DNA of 64,000 nucleotides from Diorhabda sublineata (GCF_026230105.1 NC_079476.1:24728559-24792558), one strand, 5' to 3'. Shown: positions 47,260 to 59,710, numbered from the stretch's first letter. Made by a program: numbers and translations. The notes: a model not told the origin generated them from the letters alone.

Positions 47260-47639
47260 ACAAATTCAAAGAAATTTTCGAAAAACTATGAAACTACCAT
47301 TCGGTTGCATTATTAATCAAGAAAGTTTTTAAATTAATCTTAATTTGTCGTCAGACACGCGATTTATATTTGTTTAATTCAATGTCTTGTTCTCTGGAAT
47401 TATGACAGTCGATAGACTAATTAATGGACAAAAGTACCAAAAATCACCAACAAAAAATATTCCTCAATTTTCAATGTTTCGCTTCTGGTAGAAGTCTCCA
47501 AAAGTAATCTGCTCTTATTAACGAAATGGCCTGATGAAATGAAGTTAATATCGAAAAACTACCTACTGTTTTTGGTTTATTAATATTTTATTTCAGTGAA
47601 TTCATCGAAGAATGTGATAAGTTTGAGAAGAATAAATGA
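44647..47639 (+). CDS. ABHD12: ABHD12-like serine hydrolase, gene C (8 exons, complete)
   Basis: Exons: 44647-44649 (ATG alone), 44706-44764, 45417-45517, 45576-45893, 46313-46560, 46705-46866, 46987-47114 and 47597-47639, in all 1062 nt (353 aa). The N-terminus is short and basic (MARGRGGDGCKKC), then a membrane helix follows (FVVLLLLFIVVFVIVPVVF). The oxyanion loop is YLHGNGQDR (human family: LHGNAGTR), the nucleophile YVWGHSLGTGVGTQL, the acid HAKDDTIIPY and the His LNYGHMYIFKAPELP. The core exons match gene A in size (101, 318, 162, 128). A start codon alone on an exon is unusual but the frame and the GTAAGA donor support it; otherwise translation could begin in a different leader. Intron 4 holds a mariner fragment. 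Confidence 0.87.
44894..45004. repeat. Small inverted-repeat element
   Basis: TAGGACTAATGTCA at the left edge is inverted at the right edge (TGACATTAGTCCTA), about 110 bp apart. It abuts the next MITE. Confidence 0.65.
45006..45375. mobile_element. Mariner-type MITE (370 bp) next to a splice acceptor
   Basis: The inverted ends ACGAGAGTTGCTACTGAAG and (complement) ACTAGGGTTGCTACTTAAC both run on into TTTTGAGATA, with TA at each edge. The right end is shared with the mariner remnant ending at 19030. The element stops about 40 bases before the acceptor of gene C's third exon. Confidence 0.75.
45965..46270 (+). mobile_element. Mariner C-terminal remnant in gene C intron
   Basis: Plus frames give RPHMSKKQPLFHQDNAPIQ, then a decayed YPSYSPYLANSDY box, VFADLKKA, KKFNSIEEATAESEAYFEAK and a R-W-N-D-F-T-A-L-E-G-D-N end. 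Stops and a deletion interrupt it. It is the same subfamily as the fragment at 59340. Confidence 0.75.
47211..47258. repeat. (TA)n microsatellite
   Basis: About 23 TA units in the last intron of gene C. Confidence 0.95.
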
Positions 47640-49749
47640 GGATTAGAAATGGTGTACTGAAAATTTGCCACTATAGGATCAAAAATTGTATTAAATTTTT
47701 TATGTACTTATAATTTTACTACTTCGTAATAAAAACATTTGGCTGTTACTTCTACTTACCTTCTTTTATTCCTTATCCTTATTTACGGAAACAAATTTAA
47801 TTGGTTGTATATTCCAATAAAGATCAGAATGGCGTACAACGTTTTCTCTTGTTTTGAACTTTAGTTCACAAAGTTGACTATTTATATAGTATATTTTCAC
47901 AAAAATAATAGGCGCTATCTAGAGGCGTCAACCTTAACTACAAATGTCACACCTGTCACTAAACGCAAGTAAATTCAAATTTGATTAACGACACGAAATT
48001 TTCTACTCATATCACTACACGAAAAATGGACTTAAAATGTGAATGAAAAATTATAAATAAGATTGTATGCAAAAGTTGAATAAAATATTGAGACCCTAAA
48101 TCAGTATTGTTAATTTCCTGCATCCATCTTCTAAAACGTATCAATATAAGATAAGGGAATAAGTATTATATTAAAGGAAACCTGTAATATTATTTTTTAA
48201 ACTCAACCAAACAAAAAAATATTCACTATAATAGATCTATCAAAAGATACATAAACGAAACATAATAAAAAGAATACACAAACATAGTAATGAATCACAA
48301 CTGGAACCATCAATGCACTACCAACATAAAATTATTTACTTTAGTCTCATTTTTGCCAGTTTGATTTCAATTTGTGCTATCAGACCCATCTAGAGTTCTG
48401 AACGGAAAAAAATAACGACCTTGAGACTTGCATTTAAATTTAATTTGTGTTATAAATACCATAAAACTTGGAAATTCAAATTAAGATTTTCTATTTTATG
48501 TTAAATACTATGAAATTGATTGCGTTTCAATAGTCATATGTTTAATTTAATAAAGTTTCTCTTTATTTAACTTATATACATATACATATAGATATTCTAT
48601 TTTGGCTTTTTTGTTATTCAACAAATGCCACGATATTTTTAAACCAAACAAATCCTTTTGACATTTCTGTATAGTTTCTTGAAAATATAAAAAAATTTAT
48701 ATAGAAAAAAGAGCCTTGGTTTATGTTGGTTAACAAGCATAGTTCTAAATAATCAATTCATTTATATTCACTACTGTTTAGGTTGTTCTCCGTCATATAA
48801 AACTAAATCGATAAATCAATTGTCGTATCATGATTTTTAAATAATTTGTGGTATTATTGTACAACTCGAAATACTAGTTGCATACTTTTGCATCGATTTA
48901 ATTTATTTTAATGTTTATGACCTGGATAGACTTCCCAATTTTAAATAAAATTTGTTTTTAGAATATTCTATTATTGAAATCATATCACAAGTCTCAGTTC
49001 TAGTTACTAATTGAAATACGATCGGAAATTTTATGGGCTATAAGAGATATTGGTTGCATACCACCTAATCGCCAAAATACGTATTTACATCATTTTATCC
49101 AGAAATGATATGTATAATACTGGTTGCCTACCTATAAAAAACAATGTTTTTTTTCAGAAAACATTTGTATAAGTACATAATAATTTGAAAAAGGAATGTG
49201 TTTATTTTTGGGAAAAAGATTTTTTTATTGGAATATAATGAACAAAGACCATTTATAATTAGTTTCTCGACAAGATAAATTAAATTACATTATAATTACA
49301 ATGAAACAATTTATTCTTTAGTGTATGAAGCTTTAACACTGGATAATCAGTTTTTGTTTCTATCTTATTGTTATTGAGAAAACAGGAAAAATTTAATTAA
49401 CAGACACGGAAGCTCGTTATTTTTATTTCAGTTAAATTCCTATACTTCTGCAGTTTGTTGTGAATTTTTGTTAAATACAAGGACAATGTTTAGATCGATA
49501 CATAATTTCTCACGATAAGTTTGTTATTGTGCAAATATTATCAGTGTTTAAAAATTGGTACCGTTTCCTGTAACTTTTTCAAAAAGAGTCATAATCTTCA
49601 AAGTAACCTTTTTATAAAAAAAAAACTCCCTTGTAATTAAAATGTGAAGCGTTACGCTTCTGGTCAATGAACTAAAATAAAACTCGAATTATTTGTGTAA
49701 TTTGACGAGTGTACTTTTATTGTATGGATATAAAAATAGAAATTCTTAC
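47640..49749. other. Gene-poor spacer
   Basis: AT-rich, no recognisable gene. AATAAA at 47728-47733 could end gene C transcripts. Confidence 0.45.
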
Positions 49750-49911
49750 CTACGGTCAATATATGTTCATCAACTTCTTTGGTGAATTTGAATTTGCCGC
49801 TCTGCAAATATTCCTTCCAGTTGGTATGTATATTTTCGGGCTGGACGAAAGTAACATGGCGAATAGTACAAAGTGGCAATAGTTTGTCATGGGACCTTTC
49901 GGACGTAAATT
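49750..49911 (-). CDS. Possible internal exon, unrecognised protein
   Basis: On minus, an acceptor (GATTTCATTTAG) and a near-consensus donor (CCGTAG|GTAAGAATT) bound 162 nt, open in one phase-compatible frame of 53 codons. The peptide looks real: PLCTIRHVTFVQPENIHTNW, then EYLQSGKFKFTKEVDEHIL. It is richer in G+C than its surroundings. I do not know the family and find no partner exons, so the gene may extend through large introns or be a fragment. Confidence 0.35.
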
Positions 49912-50031
49912 CTAAATGAAATCATTAAAATTTAATCCAACAAACAGTAGCGGAAGTGTGCAGTGGTATGTAGTGGTGCTAGATAAGTTTTAACTTGGTG
50001 TATACATGTATTTTCATTGAAAAACAACAAA

Positions 50032-50465
50032 ATGAGGTAAGTTATCGGCTTTTATATTCAATTTATTTTCGGGTAGCACATAAAATACCTTTGTTTCATC
50101 TTAGTTTTGTATGTATTTTAAGATTATGAAGTGTTTGCTAATGAACTTGATTTATTCTATGTTTTTGATAGTGTTGTCAAAAAGAGGAAATGCAATTAAT
50201 TTTTTAATAACAATAGAAAAGTGACAGTATTTTTATATAATTATTGATAGCAATGTTATGAAAGTAAAAAATGTTTTTTTTTTCAAATATTAGGCCAGTA
50301 GTTTCATATATTTTAATATATTTTTATCGATTTGGAATCATTGGGTGTGTTGAACCCATTTGTAATGACGGGACGAAGTTTCCACCCCTATATCTACCGC
50401 ATATAAGGTCATTTTTCCTTAAAAATTTCACATTTTCTGCAGTCGCGTGTTTAACAATGCAATAA
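50032..50465 (+). CDS. Possible small two-exon secreted or membrane peptide
   Basis: ATGAG|GTAAGT at 50032-50041 can splice to an acceptor at 50291-50293. The joined frame codes for 58 aa with a hydrophobic start (PVVSYILIYFYRFGIIG), a short Cys/Pro/Asp part (CVEPICNDGTKFPPLYLPH), and ends at a TAA at 50463-50465. No family known. Evidence is limited to splice signals and a signal-like start. Confidence 0.25.
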
Positions 50466-51690
50466 TATAAATTTAAACAAAAACATATGGAGTGATTACA
50501 GTTTTTCTATTTTAAATGAACAGATGTTTTTGTGTTTACTTTCAAGATTTTGATATGTATTATCCGGATTTACCATAACAGATACGAAATTTAGGTTTTG
50601 TTTGAATAGATAACGGGCCAATATAAACAAAGTGACACTTCACGTTAAAATGAATCACATGTGACTAAGTAGGGAAACCAAGTCGAATTTATAAAAGTTT
50701 CTTTGTAAGGAATACAAATATTCAAATTGTTCACGTTTTTATGAAATTTTATTAGATGAGTGTGTAAAAGAGTGTTATTTTATAATAATACTGAAATGTT
50801 TTCAGAATAAAACGTGATTTTTTAAATGCTTATAATAGAAATAGACTTCTAATATATTTTTTAAGAAATGTAATTATTTTTATCAATATAATTGATAATT
50901 TCAATTGATATTGCTTATTATATAATTACATCTTGACTTTTTTAATCAAAATTACATTTCGCAACATGTCATTTGTAAAATAATCAAGAGGTGGTAAATC
51001 TGAAGATTGGGGTGGTTATTCAAAATGTCTAGCTTGCTAAACTTTTACAAAACACTCAATTCAAGTGAACATACACTACCATCTTGTAATAATTATTATT
51101 TAGTTTATCATTATAATTATTATCACAATAAATAGTTTATTATCATATATAATTTTTTCAAGTTAATTTCATCTATGCTCTGATTGTTGCAAAAACTTGT
51201 AGAAAACACACATCTGTATAGCATCTGTTCACAAAAAATTTACCTTTGAACTGATTCTACCTCTCTTGATGAAACAGACACGTATACAATTGACTGGTAT
51301 CTTTCAAAAACAGACTTAGAAATTTATTTTTTTTTATAAAACAAATTCGCTTATTTATTTATGAAAGTTATAACAATAATATTTTTCATAGTTGAATATT
51401 TAACTAATTTTAGACCAGTTAACAAATATTTTTTATCCTGGAGGGATTGTTTTAGCCTATTTTTGGGAACTTATATTATAATTAGTTTCCACAATTAAAG
51501 CCATTTTCAGCATGTCCTCAAATATGCAGCTTCACTCGTTTTACACTAAAAAAAAAATGTATTGCTCATAGGGATTTAAAAAAAATATTTTGGCAGTTTG
51601 GTAAAGGATTTGCTTACTTTAAATAACAAAAGTCATCACTTATATCAGCCGCTAACTTTCTGGTCTGATGTCATATTAATGATAAATTTT
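50466..51690. other. Gene-poor spacer
   Basis: AT-rich. No gene supported. Confidence 0.45.
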
Positions 51691-51704
51691 AAACCTGGAT
51701 ATAT

Positions 51705-51930
51705 ACGAGGATGGTCCCAAAAGTACCTGGCCCAACAATGTAAACACCAACATTTTGAAAAAAAAAATATATTTATTTGAAAAATCTTTGACCACCGATT
51801 CATTTTTCGAGTCTGTGAACAAAAAAATTATCCGAGTAGACTAAATCTGGCGAATTGGGTGCAAGAGCTAGCAATTGAAGCAAAAAGAAAATGAGGTGGC
51901 TACTTCTCGAAGATACGATGCATAGCTATT
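51705..51930 (+). mobile_element. Transposon end (mariner-type), non-coding
   Basis: ACGAGGATGGTCCCAAAAGT begins a stretch that resembles the terminal region of insect mariner elements and includes CTAAATCTGGCGAATTGGGT. No transposase coding remains. Confidence 0.4.
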
Positions 51931-52239
51931 AACAATTTCCACATAAAATATGTTACTCAATATCAAATTTTTGATTATTTTCGAATGTGTGTTTACTATA
52001 ATAGCCACGTATCATGCAATTGTAAATCATTGTGAGCCCACTCATCTTAACTGGGTTAAGAAACTCGTAGGATTGAGTCCTATACATAATTTGCATAGTG
52101 GGTGGAAGAATATACACGGTCAATTATAAGCTTGTTGGTTTACTCCACTAGGAAGTACATTAGGAAATAGTAGGTGGACGAGTATATTTAAAAATTAATT
52201 TTCTATATTACGACAGAAAAAATTCTCTTGTTGACGTTA

Positions 52240-52600
52240 CTATACAGTGAGGGATAAAAATATTAGCAGAAACAGTAAAATATAATAAACATTTTCGGAA
52301 ACTGAATTTTTTCATTTTTTTGTGAACTGGATTCGACAAAAAAAACGGTCAGGTGACTTTGCTTACGATAAAAGAGACTTCCAAAAAAATGTTGAGGACC
52401 TGTACAAAGCATAATACTATTGTCAAGATAAAGGATAATGTGATTGAGCTAGAAACCATTCGTTCAAGTCTTATATAAATTGATTGGCACTGATATAGGA
52501 GTTGCTCCTCTGCAGATCTGGAGTTGTGGTAAAAGCGGTGCTTCAGGCTGAAAAAGGGAGTTCGAAGAAAGCTCTAGCCACCAGGTTACAGAAAAACGCA
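52240..52600 (+). mobile_element. Tc1-like end and leader
   Basis: TACAGTGAGGGATAAAAATA is a Tc1-type terminal sequence (CAGTG start). The following 350 bases hold degenerate frames, and I see no opposite end. Confidence 0.4.
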
Positions 52601-52639
52601 GAAAACCTGCAACATCGACGATCGAAGAGGTATGACAAG

Positions 52640-53200
52640 TAGGGTTTCATTTAATGGTTAATGGAAGTTGAAGTAGCTCTCAGGGAGGTCTTCTTAAGCA
52701 GTTGTTAGTAGTCGAAGGGGCGGTTAGAGTAGTTTCCTCTTGGGCTTTGAGGCGAGGAGCTGTCTATTGGCGAGCCATGGGTTTCTTTGGCAGCAGAATT
52801 GTTTGATTTGATATTACGAATCACATAGCAGGCTTGGAGGTCATTCGGACGACTTGTGATAGGAGGTTATGTCAGTATTGACATAAACGGTATTACTGGG
52901 GCTGAATCGGAACTTGAGTTGGCAGCAGAGAGAATGGATTGCTCGAAATTAGATGCTGTAGACCCTTGCTCTATATTCGATTGAGGGGACAGATGGAGGT
53001 GGGTTCTTCGGAATTTTCCTCCGAATCCCTTGATGAGACAGAGTCGTCTCCGTACTCTGTCTAGATTATCGTTCAGGTGGGCCGCCCAATTAAGAGTACG
53101 AGTGAATTTCACTCTTAGATAGACGGCTTCTTTGCGAATCTTGAGCTTCTCTTCTCAAAGTCTCAATTGGAAGTCTTCTGGGAATTTAGAGTTAACCTTC
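52640..53200 (-). mobile_element. LINE (Jockey-like) fragment
   Basis: The minus frame gives EAVYLRVKFTRTLNWAAHL then NLDRVRRRLCLIKGFGGKF, the region after the reverse transcriptase of Jockey/R1-type LINEs (x-L-x-W-x-x-H-I). It is truncated at both ends. Confidence 0.5.
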
Positions 53201-54789
53201 CGCACCAACCGAAAATTGATTGAGAAGATTGACTAGTTTTTATACCTAAAACGAATTTCTCGACAATTCTAGAAAATAAACAACTCGCCGCTGCGATAAA
53301 ACTTTAGACTTCCATTATAACTAGATAGTACCGGTTTCACTATCCATATCGTGGATGAGTTCATAATATTTTCTTTAAAACGCGTTGAGGTTGCCTTCAG
53401 ACTGTTGGGAGGTTTTGTGTAAAGCTTTTGAGAGTCTTCGTCAATTAGGAGGATAACAAATTAAAAAACCAACTACAGAAGTATTTGATAACGTATTTTC
53501 TTGTTTTTTTTACTTAACCTGAATAATTTCGAAACCGCATGCAGGTGCACATTCTTCTATTCATTGAATAATCATTTGTGTATGATAAACATTTCCGTGT
53601 TAAAATTTGATGATTAAGAATTCTTGTTAAAAATTAACACGTAGTTTAACGATTCTTTTATTGCTATTTATATACGAGTAGTACGCTTTATTCACGCTAG
53701 GAGCATGCCTGATATTTACAACAATCCTCAAAGGAATAAAAGTATTGACTATAAAGTTACTTTACGTGTAAACAATCAACGAGCCCTTCCCACTCATAAC
53801 CTAAATAGCTAACTCGATATTCTGAATAATTTCAGTTTGGAAATATCACTTGTTCTCTAAAAACTTAACCAGTAAGTGCGTGTCGTTAAATTTATATTAT
53901 TGGTTACGCTAGGAATCATGTTTACCAATATAAGAAAATCTAGAAGGTGAGAAACATTTTATTATAGGCTTGTGTTAATATCTATAAGTAAAAAAGCAGC
54001 AATTGCATACAACAAACTGACAAATCGAGTCTAGCTTGAATACAACCGCTTACTTAGTATAAACAGGGCTTAAGAAATGAAAATTTCTTTACAACACAAA
54101 CTGAACTTTGGCGGAAAACTGTTAATAGAGGAGCATCTTTCGTTTTTGAAATCGAAGCCCCCGAAATTTTTCAACTATTAAAAAGGACACTCAATAAGGA
54201 ACCTATTAAAGAAAAATTTTGATACAAATAATTTTCTATACACTCATTCAACATCAAATCTGAAAACCCACTACTATCTACATTGTATAGCTGGTTAATT
54301 TGAGCAAATTTATATTTAGATTTCGTCTTCCACATCTCTTGAGAAGATACTAAGAATTTACGTAGATTTGTCATAAGAAAAAGTCTCGATTCGTTTTTGG
54401 CATATTTTTTAAAATGTGTTAATTAAACGTTATTTTTTAAGTAAAAAAATTGAAGAAACCGAGGAAAAGTTACATAAATATTATTCTAAAATCACTTAAT
54501 TTACCCCACCCTCCCAAATTTTTAGCAATATTGATAAAAATATAATTTTTTCAGTATCGCCGAAATGAGTTCAACTCAAGAAGTTAGAAGAAGGTATTTT
54601 TTAGATACTTTAACTTCTACAATGAAAAACAATGTAATAGCAAATTTTTTAATTTTTTTGCTTGATTTCATAGTTGAAAGCAAGTAGGTAATAAGATACA
54701 AATAACATTCGAGGGGATCTGCAGTCTTATTTGCAGCTTGTCGTCCTCTTTTTGTCATAATGCACTTTAGTCCTGTCATCACGTCTCTC
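53201..54789. other. Gene-poor spacer
   Basis: No gene supported. Small minus frames at 54171-54374 and 54576-54791 have no signature. Confidence 0.4.
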
Positions 54790-54799
54790 AACAGTCTTT

Positions 54800-55160
54800 T
54801 CGCAAGGCGGGCTCGCCAGAGATGGTAAGAGACCCCGTTTGTCTCTTACTAAACAACTCCAGCTAAATCAGACTAGTGACCGGACTTCCAACCGGACACT
54901 ACCACCTAAAACGTCACCTTCGCACCATGGGCATCACGGATGATCCGGAATGCCGCTGGTGCTTGGAGGAGAACGAAATTGCAGACCACGTTATCTGTGA
55001 GTGCTCATCACCCACATGAGCGCGATTTAAACACCTGGACAAATCCCAAAACCTGCCTAACGATATCCAAAACTGTCTCAAAGGACATCGGACTTTGGTA
55101 ACGTCAAGTGAGGCAGGACGGGCCTATCTGAAGACTTTGTGCTCAACGACTTCAACCCAT
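54800..55160 (+). mobile_element. LINE ORF2 C-terminal fragment
   Basis: The plus frame contains the CCHC-like end of insect LINE ORF2: HLRTMGITDDPECRWCLEEN then EIADHVICECSS (C-x2-C-x8-H-x4-C pattern), preceded by a decayed LTGH motif. It has a stop and lacks the rest. Confidence 0.65.
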
Positions 55161-56208
55161 GAACTATGCACTTTACTCCTTAAAGAGTGGATGTGCTTAC
55201 TGAAGCTACAATTTTTGTTATTTTCACATCTGGACTTGTTGCAGCTGATTTCTCGATCTTGGATGCCTGGAGTGATTCACCATCTCATAAATTGATGTTG
55301 ATATGGGTCCTTAGCTTTCAGTGTCGTCAATGATCTCAAGCTAAGGTTCTATCGAACGTGGAGCTTTTTTTTAGTAAATCAAAGCTAGATATTCGTACCG
55401 CTTGGTAGGAATTAGGATGACCCTTATAAACTATTTGCTTCCATCATGGATCGTCTCCAAGTTGTTCTCTTACCGTCCTTTTATCAATTAGGTAGTCGAC
55501 GTTGTCTATAAACGTCAAATTTCAGTTCAAGATGACTCTTATCTTCCTGAACTCTCCTTGTTCCTTGTGGTATTCTATTTAGTCCAATTCCAATATGTAA
55601 TCTTCTTTAATAGCTGCGTTAAAATCCAGCTTCTCTCCTCAGACATCATCATAGAATTTTCTGACGTATTAGAAGAAGGTTCCAGTGAACTTGTCTGCTT
55701 CCTGTCTTCTAACAAGTGCTGATAGTTTTTGTTTCTTCTTACAATATCTTCTTCTTGTTGTTAATGGTGATGGAAAGATGGTTGATCCTGGGGCTTCTGG
55801 TATTTTTCGCTCTTCTTCAGTATGATAGTCTCCGCTTTTTTCATAGGTCTGGATAGAGCTGGATTATCAATATTCTGTTTAATTTATCTACCTAGTGCTA
55901 GCAACATCAGCAATTTTTTCACTTGCTAAAGAATGACCTCGTGTTAGTTAGGAAGAATTTCAATAATTACTGTAATTAAACAAGTTTTTCATTGTATTAG
56001 AAATGTTTATTAATGTTCTTATTTGGCTGTTATGTTTTTTCCATGTCTTTATCTCTATCTGTAAGTAGCAGTATCAGTTGCGGATACTTTGGAGGTGCCA
56101 ATATAGAAAATAACGAAAAAAAAATGAGTCATTTTCATCTCCAGTTGTTTTCCGAGATTATTTAAGCGCCTCCCCTAATTTCCTGACTCGATATTGCTCC
56201 GCATGTAC
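55161..56208. other. Spacer, no gene
   Basis: Moderately AT-rich with short frames only. Possibly old repeat sequence. Confidence 0.4.
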
Positions 56209-56362
56209 TACGAGGGTTGTCCATAAAATAAAGCTCTTAAAGAACAACAGTTTCTAATTCTATTTAGGCGAACTAGGCGAATTTTGTAATTGTAATTTTG
56301 TAATTTGGCTTCTTTCCTCCCAGTTCTCGCCCCGGCGAGTTATTTTATGGACACGCCTCGTA
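56209..56362. mobile_element. MITE, ~154 bp
   Basis: TACGAGGGTTGTCCATAAAA and the complement of TTTTATGGACACGCCTCGTA form inverted ends beginning with TA. There is no coding. It belongs with the mariner-type TACGAGG-ended elements. Confidence 0.75.
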
Positions 56363-56782
56363 CATTAATGTTTAGAATAGTATACATAATCACCTAACGT
56401 GTCTTACATCATAAAATATTTAAAAATGTTGAAATAGTTTTTAGAATTTCAGTTAAATCAAATATATAACTTTTTATAAAACTTTATTTTGTCTATATAT
56501 GTTGAACTAATTAAAGGAGTCCGTAAATTTCCATACCCTAGAGGAGTGAGACAAATATTGACCAGTTTGAACCCTGGTTTCTATCCCGCTTAGTGTCTTA
56601 ACTCGTTAAATTTAGTTTTAAGGACCAAAAAAATTTGGCAGGTAAGAACGATCAAAGGTTGGGGTGTACTTTGTTCTTAAAACCAATTAAAATTGTCTAC
56701 AAAGGTGATTTGAAAAAAATTATTTTCTTCAACGAAAATCAGTGATTTTCCTCCCGTCAATGTAATCGTTGTATGTAATGTC
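56363..56782. other. Spacer before the satellite
   Basis: No gene. AT-rich. Confidence 0.4.
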
Positions 56783-57665
56783 TTAGCCTTTTCCTATAAA
56801 CAGCTTCAAAATTAATAGCTTCTTGGCAGAATCGACAGGTTCTTCCCGATGTTCTAATTTCGTACAGTTTAGGATTGAACATTTCTAAATGAAAAATCGT
56901 TATTCACAGTTTTCCGAGCAAGGTCATCATTTTATTGGACTCAAGATGCTGCAGCCCTTTCCAACGGACACCTTAAACACCTTAATAATTAGTGACTTCT
57001 TTGCAGAACGGATATTATCTTTCCAATTTTCCGTAGATGATAATTTACGATACAACGTCTTCGTCGTTCTCATCTGTTCAAATATCAAGGTCATTTCAGC
57101 CAAGATGTTGCAGCCTTTTCCTATACACAGCTTCAAAATTAATAGCTTCTTGGCAGAAACGACAGTTTCTTCCCGATGTTCTAATTTCGTACAGTTTAGG
57201 GTTGAATATTTCTAAATGAAAAATCGTTGTTCACAGTTTTCCTAGCAAGGTCATCATTTTATTGGACTCAAGATGCTGCAGCCCTTTCCAACGGACACCT
57301 TAATAATTAGTGGCTTCTTTGCAGAACGGATATTATCTTTCCAATTTTCCGTAGATGATAATTTACGACACAACGTCTTCGTTGTTCTCATCTGTTCAAA
57401 TATCAAGGTCATTTCAGCCAAGATGTTGCAGCCTTTTCCTATAAACAGCTTCAAAATTAATAGCTTCTTGGCAGAAACGACAGTTTCTTCCCGATGTTCT
57501 AATTTCGTACGGTTTAGGGTTGAATATTTCTAAATGAAAAATCGTTGTCACAGTTTTCCTAGTAAGGTCATCATTTTTCTCGACTCAAGATGTTGCAGCC
57601 TTTTCCTATAACAGCTTTATAATTAATAGCTTCTTGTCGTAATGGAAAGTTTCCTTTTCGCGTTT
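56783..57665. repeat. Dimeric satellite array (A-B-A-B-A-partial)
   Basis: Two related monomer types alternate. The A type (about 167 bp) carries AGATGTTGCAGCCTTTTCCT and CTTCCCGATGTTCTAATTTC. The B type (about 150-159 bp) carries AGATGCTGCAGCCCTTTCCA and CTTTCCAATTTTCCGTAGAT. Starts are at about 56783 (A), 56944 (B), 57103 (A), 57271 (B), 57421 (A) and 57588 (partial). The A+B unit is about 318 bp and copies are highly similar. Open frames here repeat with the unit and are not genes. Confidence 0.9.
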
Positions 57666-58559
57666 TTTCTGTTGTATTTTTTTCTATTATTATCAATTCA
57701 TGGTTAGTTCTTCTTTGGTTCAGTTTATCAAGTATGAAAGGAATGACTCAGCCTGCATTATTGACCTTAATGACCTTCTGACCTATTTATGTTCATAAGG
57801 TATAAAAAAAATAAATTTCCTTCCTGTTAATTAACGTAATATGCGTTCTACAGCACTTGAATTAAAATAATTTTTAATTGAGCATGAATTTACGGTTCCG
57901 CTTCTATTTTTGCATGTTTTTATATTTTTTTTTTGAGTACATCCACATTTTTTTATCTAGTACTGCATTCGTTATTAATTGTATGCATTCGAAATTACGT
58001 TTAATTCACAAAACAACGTGGGGGAAGAGGGAAATGAAACATTGCATCCTTTAACAAAGTAAAATCCATACCAATTTTGACATTGAAAAGAGGAAACCTT
58101 CCAGAAAAGTTTCTCAAGACTCAGAACATAGTTTTAGATACAAAAGTCGTAATAGTTTCCTTCATGAAATTACTGTTAGTTTCTATATGAGTAACTATAA
58201 GTAAATATTTTTATGTTTGTGAAATTCTACCATAATTCATAGACAAGATGGCGTGGGGTTAAAAAAGTATGCTTTTTGTTTCGTCATGTTCTACTAAAAC
58301 TATCGATTTCTTTGGAAAATGTAATCAGCTACCTTGGCTTCAACCTCCTCCTAGCACAAACGTGATTTAGGACCGTTCGTTATGTATATATCATGAAGAT
58401 GGCGTTTCCGTGTCAGGTTATAAAACATTTTACCAATTAAATATCTCACTTCGTATTGCGAGCAGACTAATCAGGATATGGATATACCAGAATTTGTTCA
58501 AATGGTGATTTTGCTGATCCCAGTTTGGCGCATCAATTCTTAAACATTATTTGTAAGAT
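57666..58559. other. Spacer, no gene
   Basis: AT-rich with no coding signal. Confidence 0.4.
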
Positions 58560-58740
58560 TTCAATTTTTTAAAAAAGTCAGGTTACCAAAGATTGCAAAG
58601 GAAGAGAAACCGAATACCACCAGCAGGACGACCACCTACAAGATGTAAGGAAAACTGGTCTTCATCATCACAGCTGCAGCTAGGTCATCATTGATGCAAA
58701 CACAGAACTAAGTCTTAGCGTACGATGAAGAATAAGACAT
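58560..58740 (+). mobile_element. Possible RTE 3'-end fragment
   Basis: A plus frame resembling the C-terminal GRPPTR-type end of RTE elements (IPPAGRPPTRCKENW), followed by a GATGAAGAATAAG tail. Short and weak. Confidence 0.3.
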
Positions 58741-59339
58741 TCAGTTTCATATAAAATCCATTTTTTTGACAATATTTTTTCTTTCTGTACTATAATTTTT
58801 TATATCTGCTAATTACTGTTTATTAAATAACGATAAAATACATTTACCTGTAACGTTGTGGTTCAAAACTGAAAATATCTATCGTTGAACTCAGTTCGAG
58901 TCTAAAATAAGCCAACCGCGACATTGAGTTATCCCTATTTTGTGACGGGAATATTGGGGTTAATTCCCTATCAGCCGAAATTGACGTTCCACAAGATAAA
59001 ATGACGTGTAAGGGATTTGCATAATTAATTGTGGTAGGAGATGTACACAAATTCAAAATGTGTGTGATTGAAGATGTATAGATATCGAATCCAAAAAGAA
59101 ATAAACAAGATTTTCATGTGCGCGTACTGTAGTGCCAATTTTGATCAATAAAAAGTACTTTCATCTAATGAATGAACGAAAATTATTATCATTTAAGTAG
59201 AAAACAAAAACAAAGAAAAACTTCATTTATTTACATTATCTTCACTTTTATTTACAAACAATGGTAAAAACAAATTTCCAATGACATAAAAAGAAGATTA
59301 TAGATTATGTTGAGAATCGTTTTGGCTTTACAGCCACTC

Positions 59340-59710
59340 TGCATTCTTCTCCTCTTAAAGGTGGCAATTTTTTGGAGCCAAAAACTAAAGAATAACGTCC
59401 TATATGTCGAAGAAAAAACCATTGTTTCACCAAGACAAAGCACCGATTCACAAGTCGATGGCAAATTTGATTAAATTGAACGAATTACATTTCAAATAGC
59501 TTCCTCATCCACCGTATAGTCCAGATCTGACTACCAGTAATTACGCTGATCTTGAAAAAATGCTTATCGGTAAGAAATTCGGCTCAAATGAAGAAGCAAT
59601 CGTTGAAATTGAAGCCTATGTTGATGCAAAAGACAAATCCTACTACAAGAACGACCTCGAGAAGTTAGAGAAGCGTTGGAATGATCGTATTGCTCTTGAA
59701 GGAGATTAAA
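59340..59710 (+). mobile_element. Mariner C-terminal remnant
   Basis: Plus frames give MSKKKPLFHQDKAPIHKSMA, LPHPPYSPDLTTSNYADLE, KKFGSNEEAIVEIEAYVD and KLEKRWNDRIALEGD. This is the end of an irritans-like mariner transposase with a stop and truncated N-terminus. The catalytic region is only partly kept. Confidence 0.8.

Noticed and set aside
56889..57533. Repeated frames of 60-108 aa
   Set aside because: They recur with the satellite unit on both strands and have no protein signature.
58844..59056. 70-aa minus frame ending at a good donor (TTACAG|GTAAATG)
   Set aside because: The frame opens without an acceptor AG or an early ATG, so only the last 24 codons could be a first exon. Too little to call a gene.
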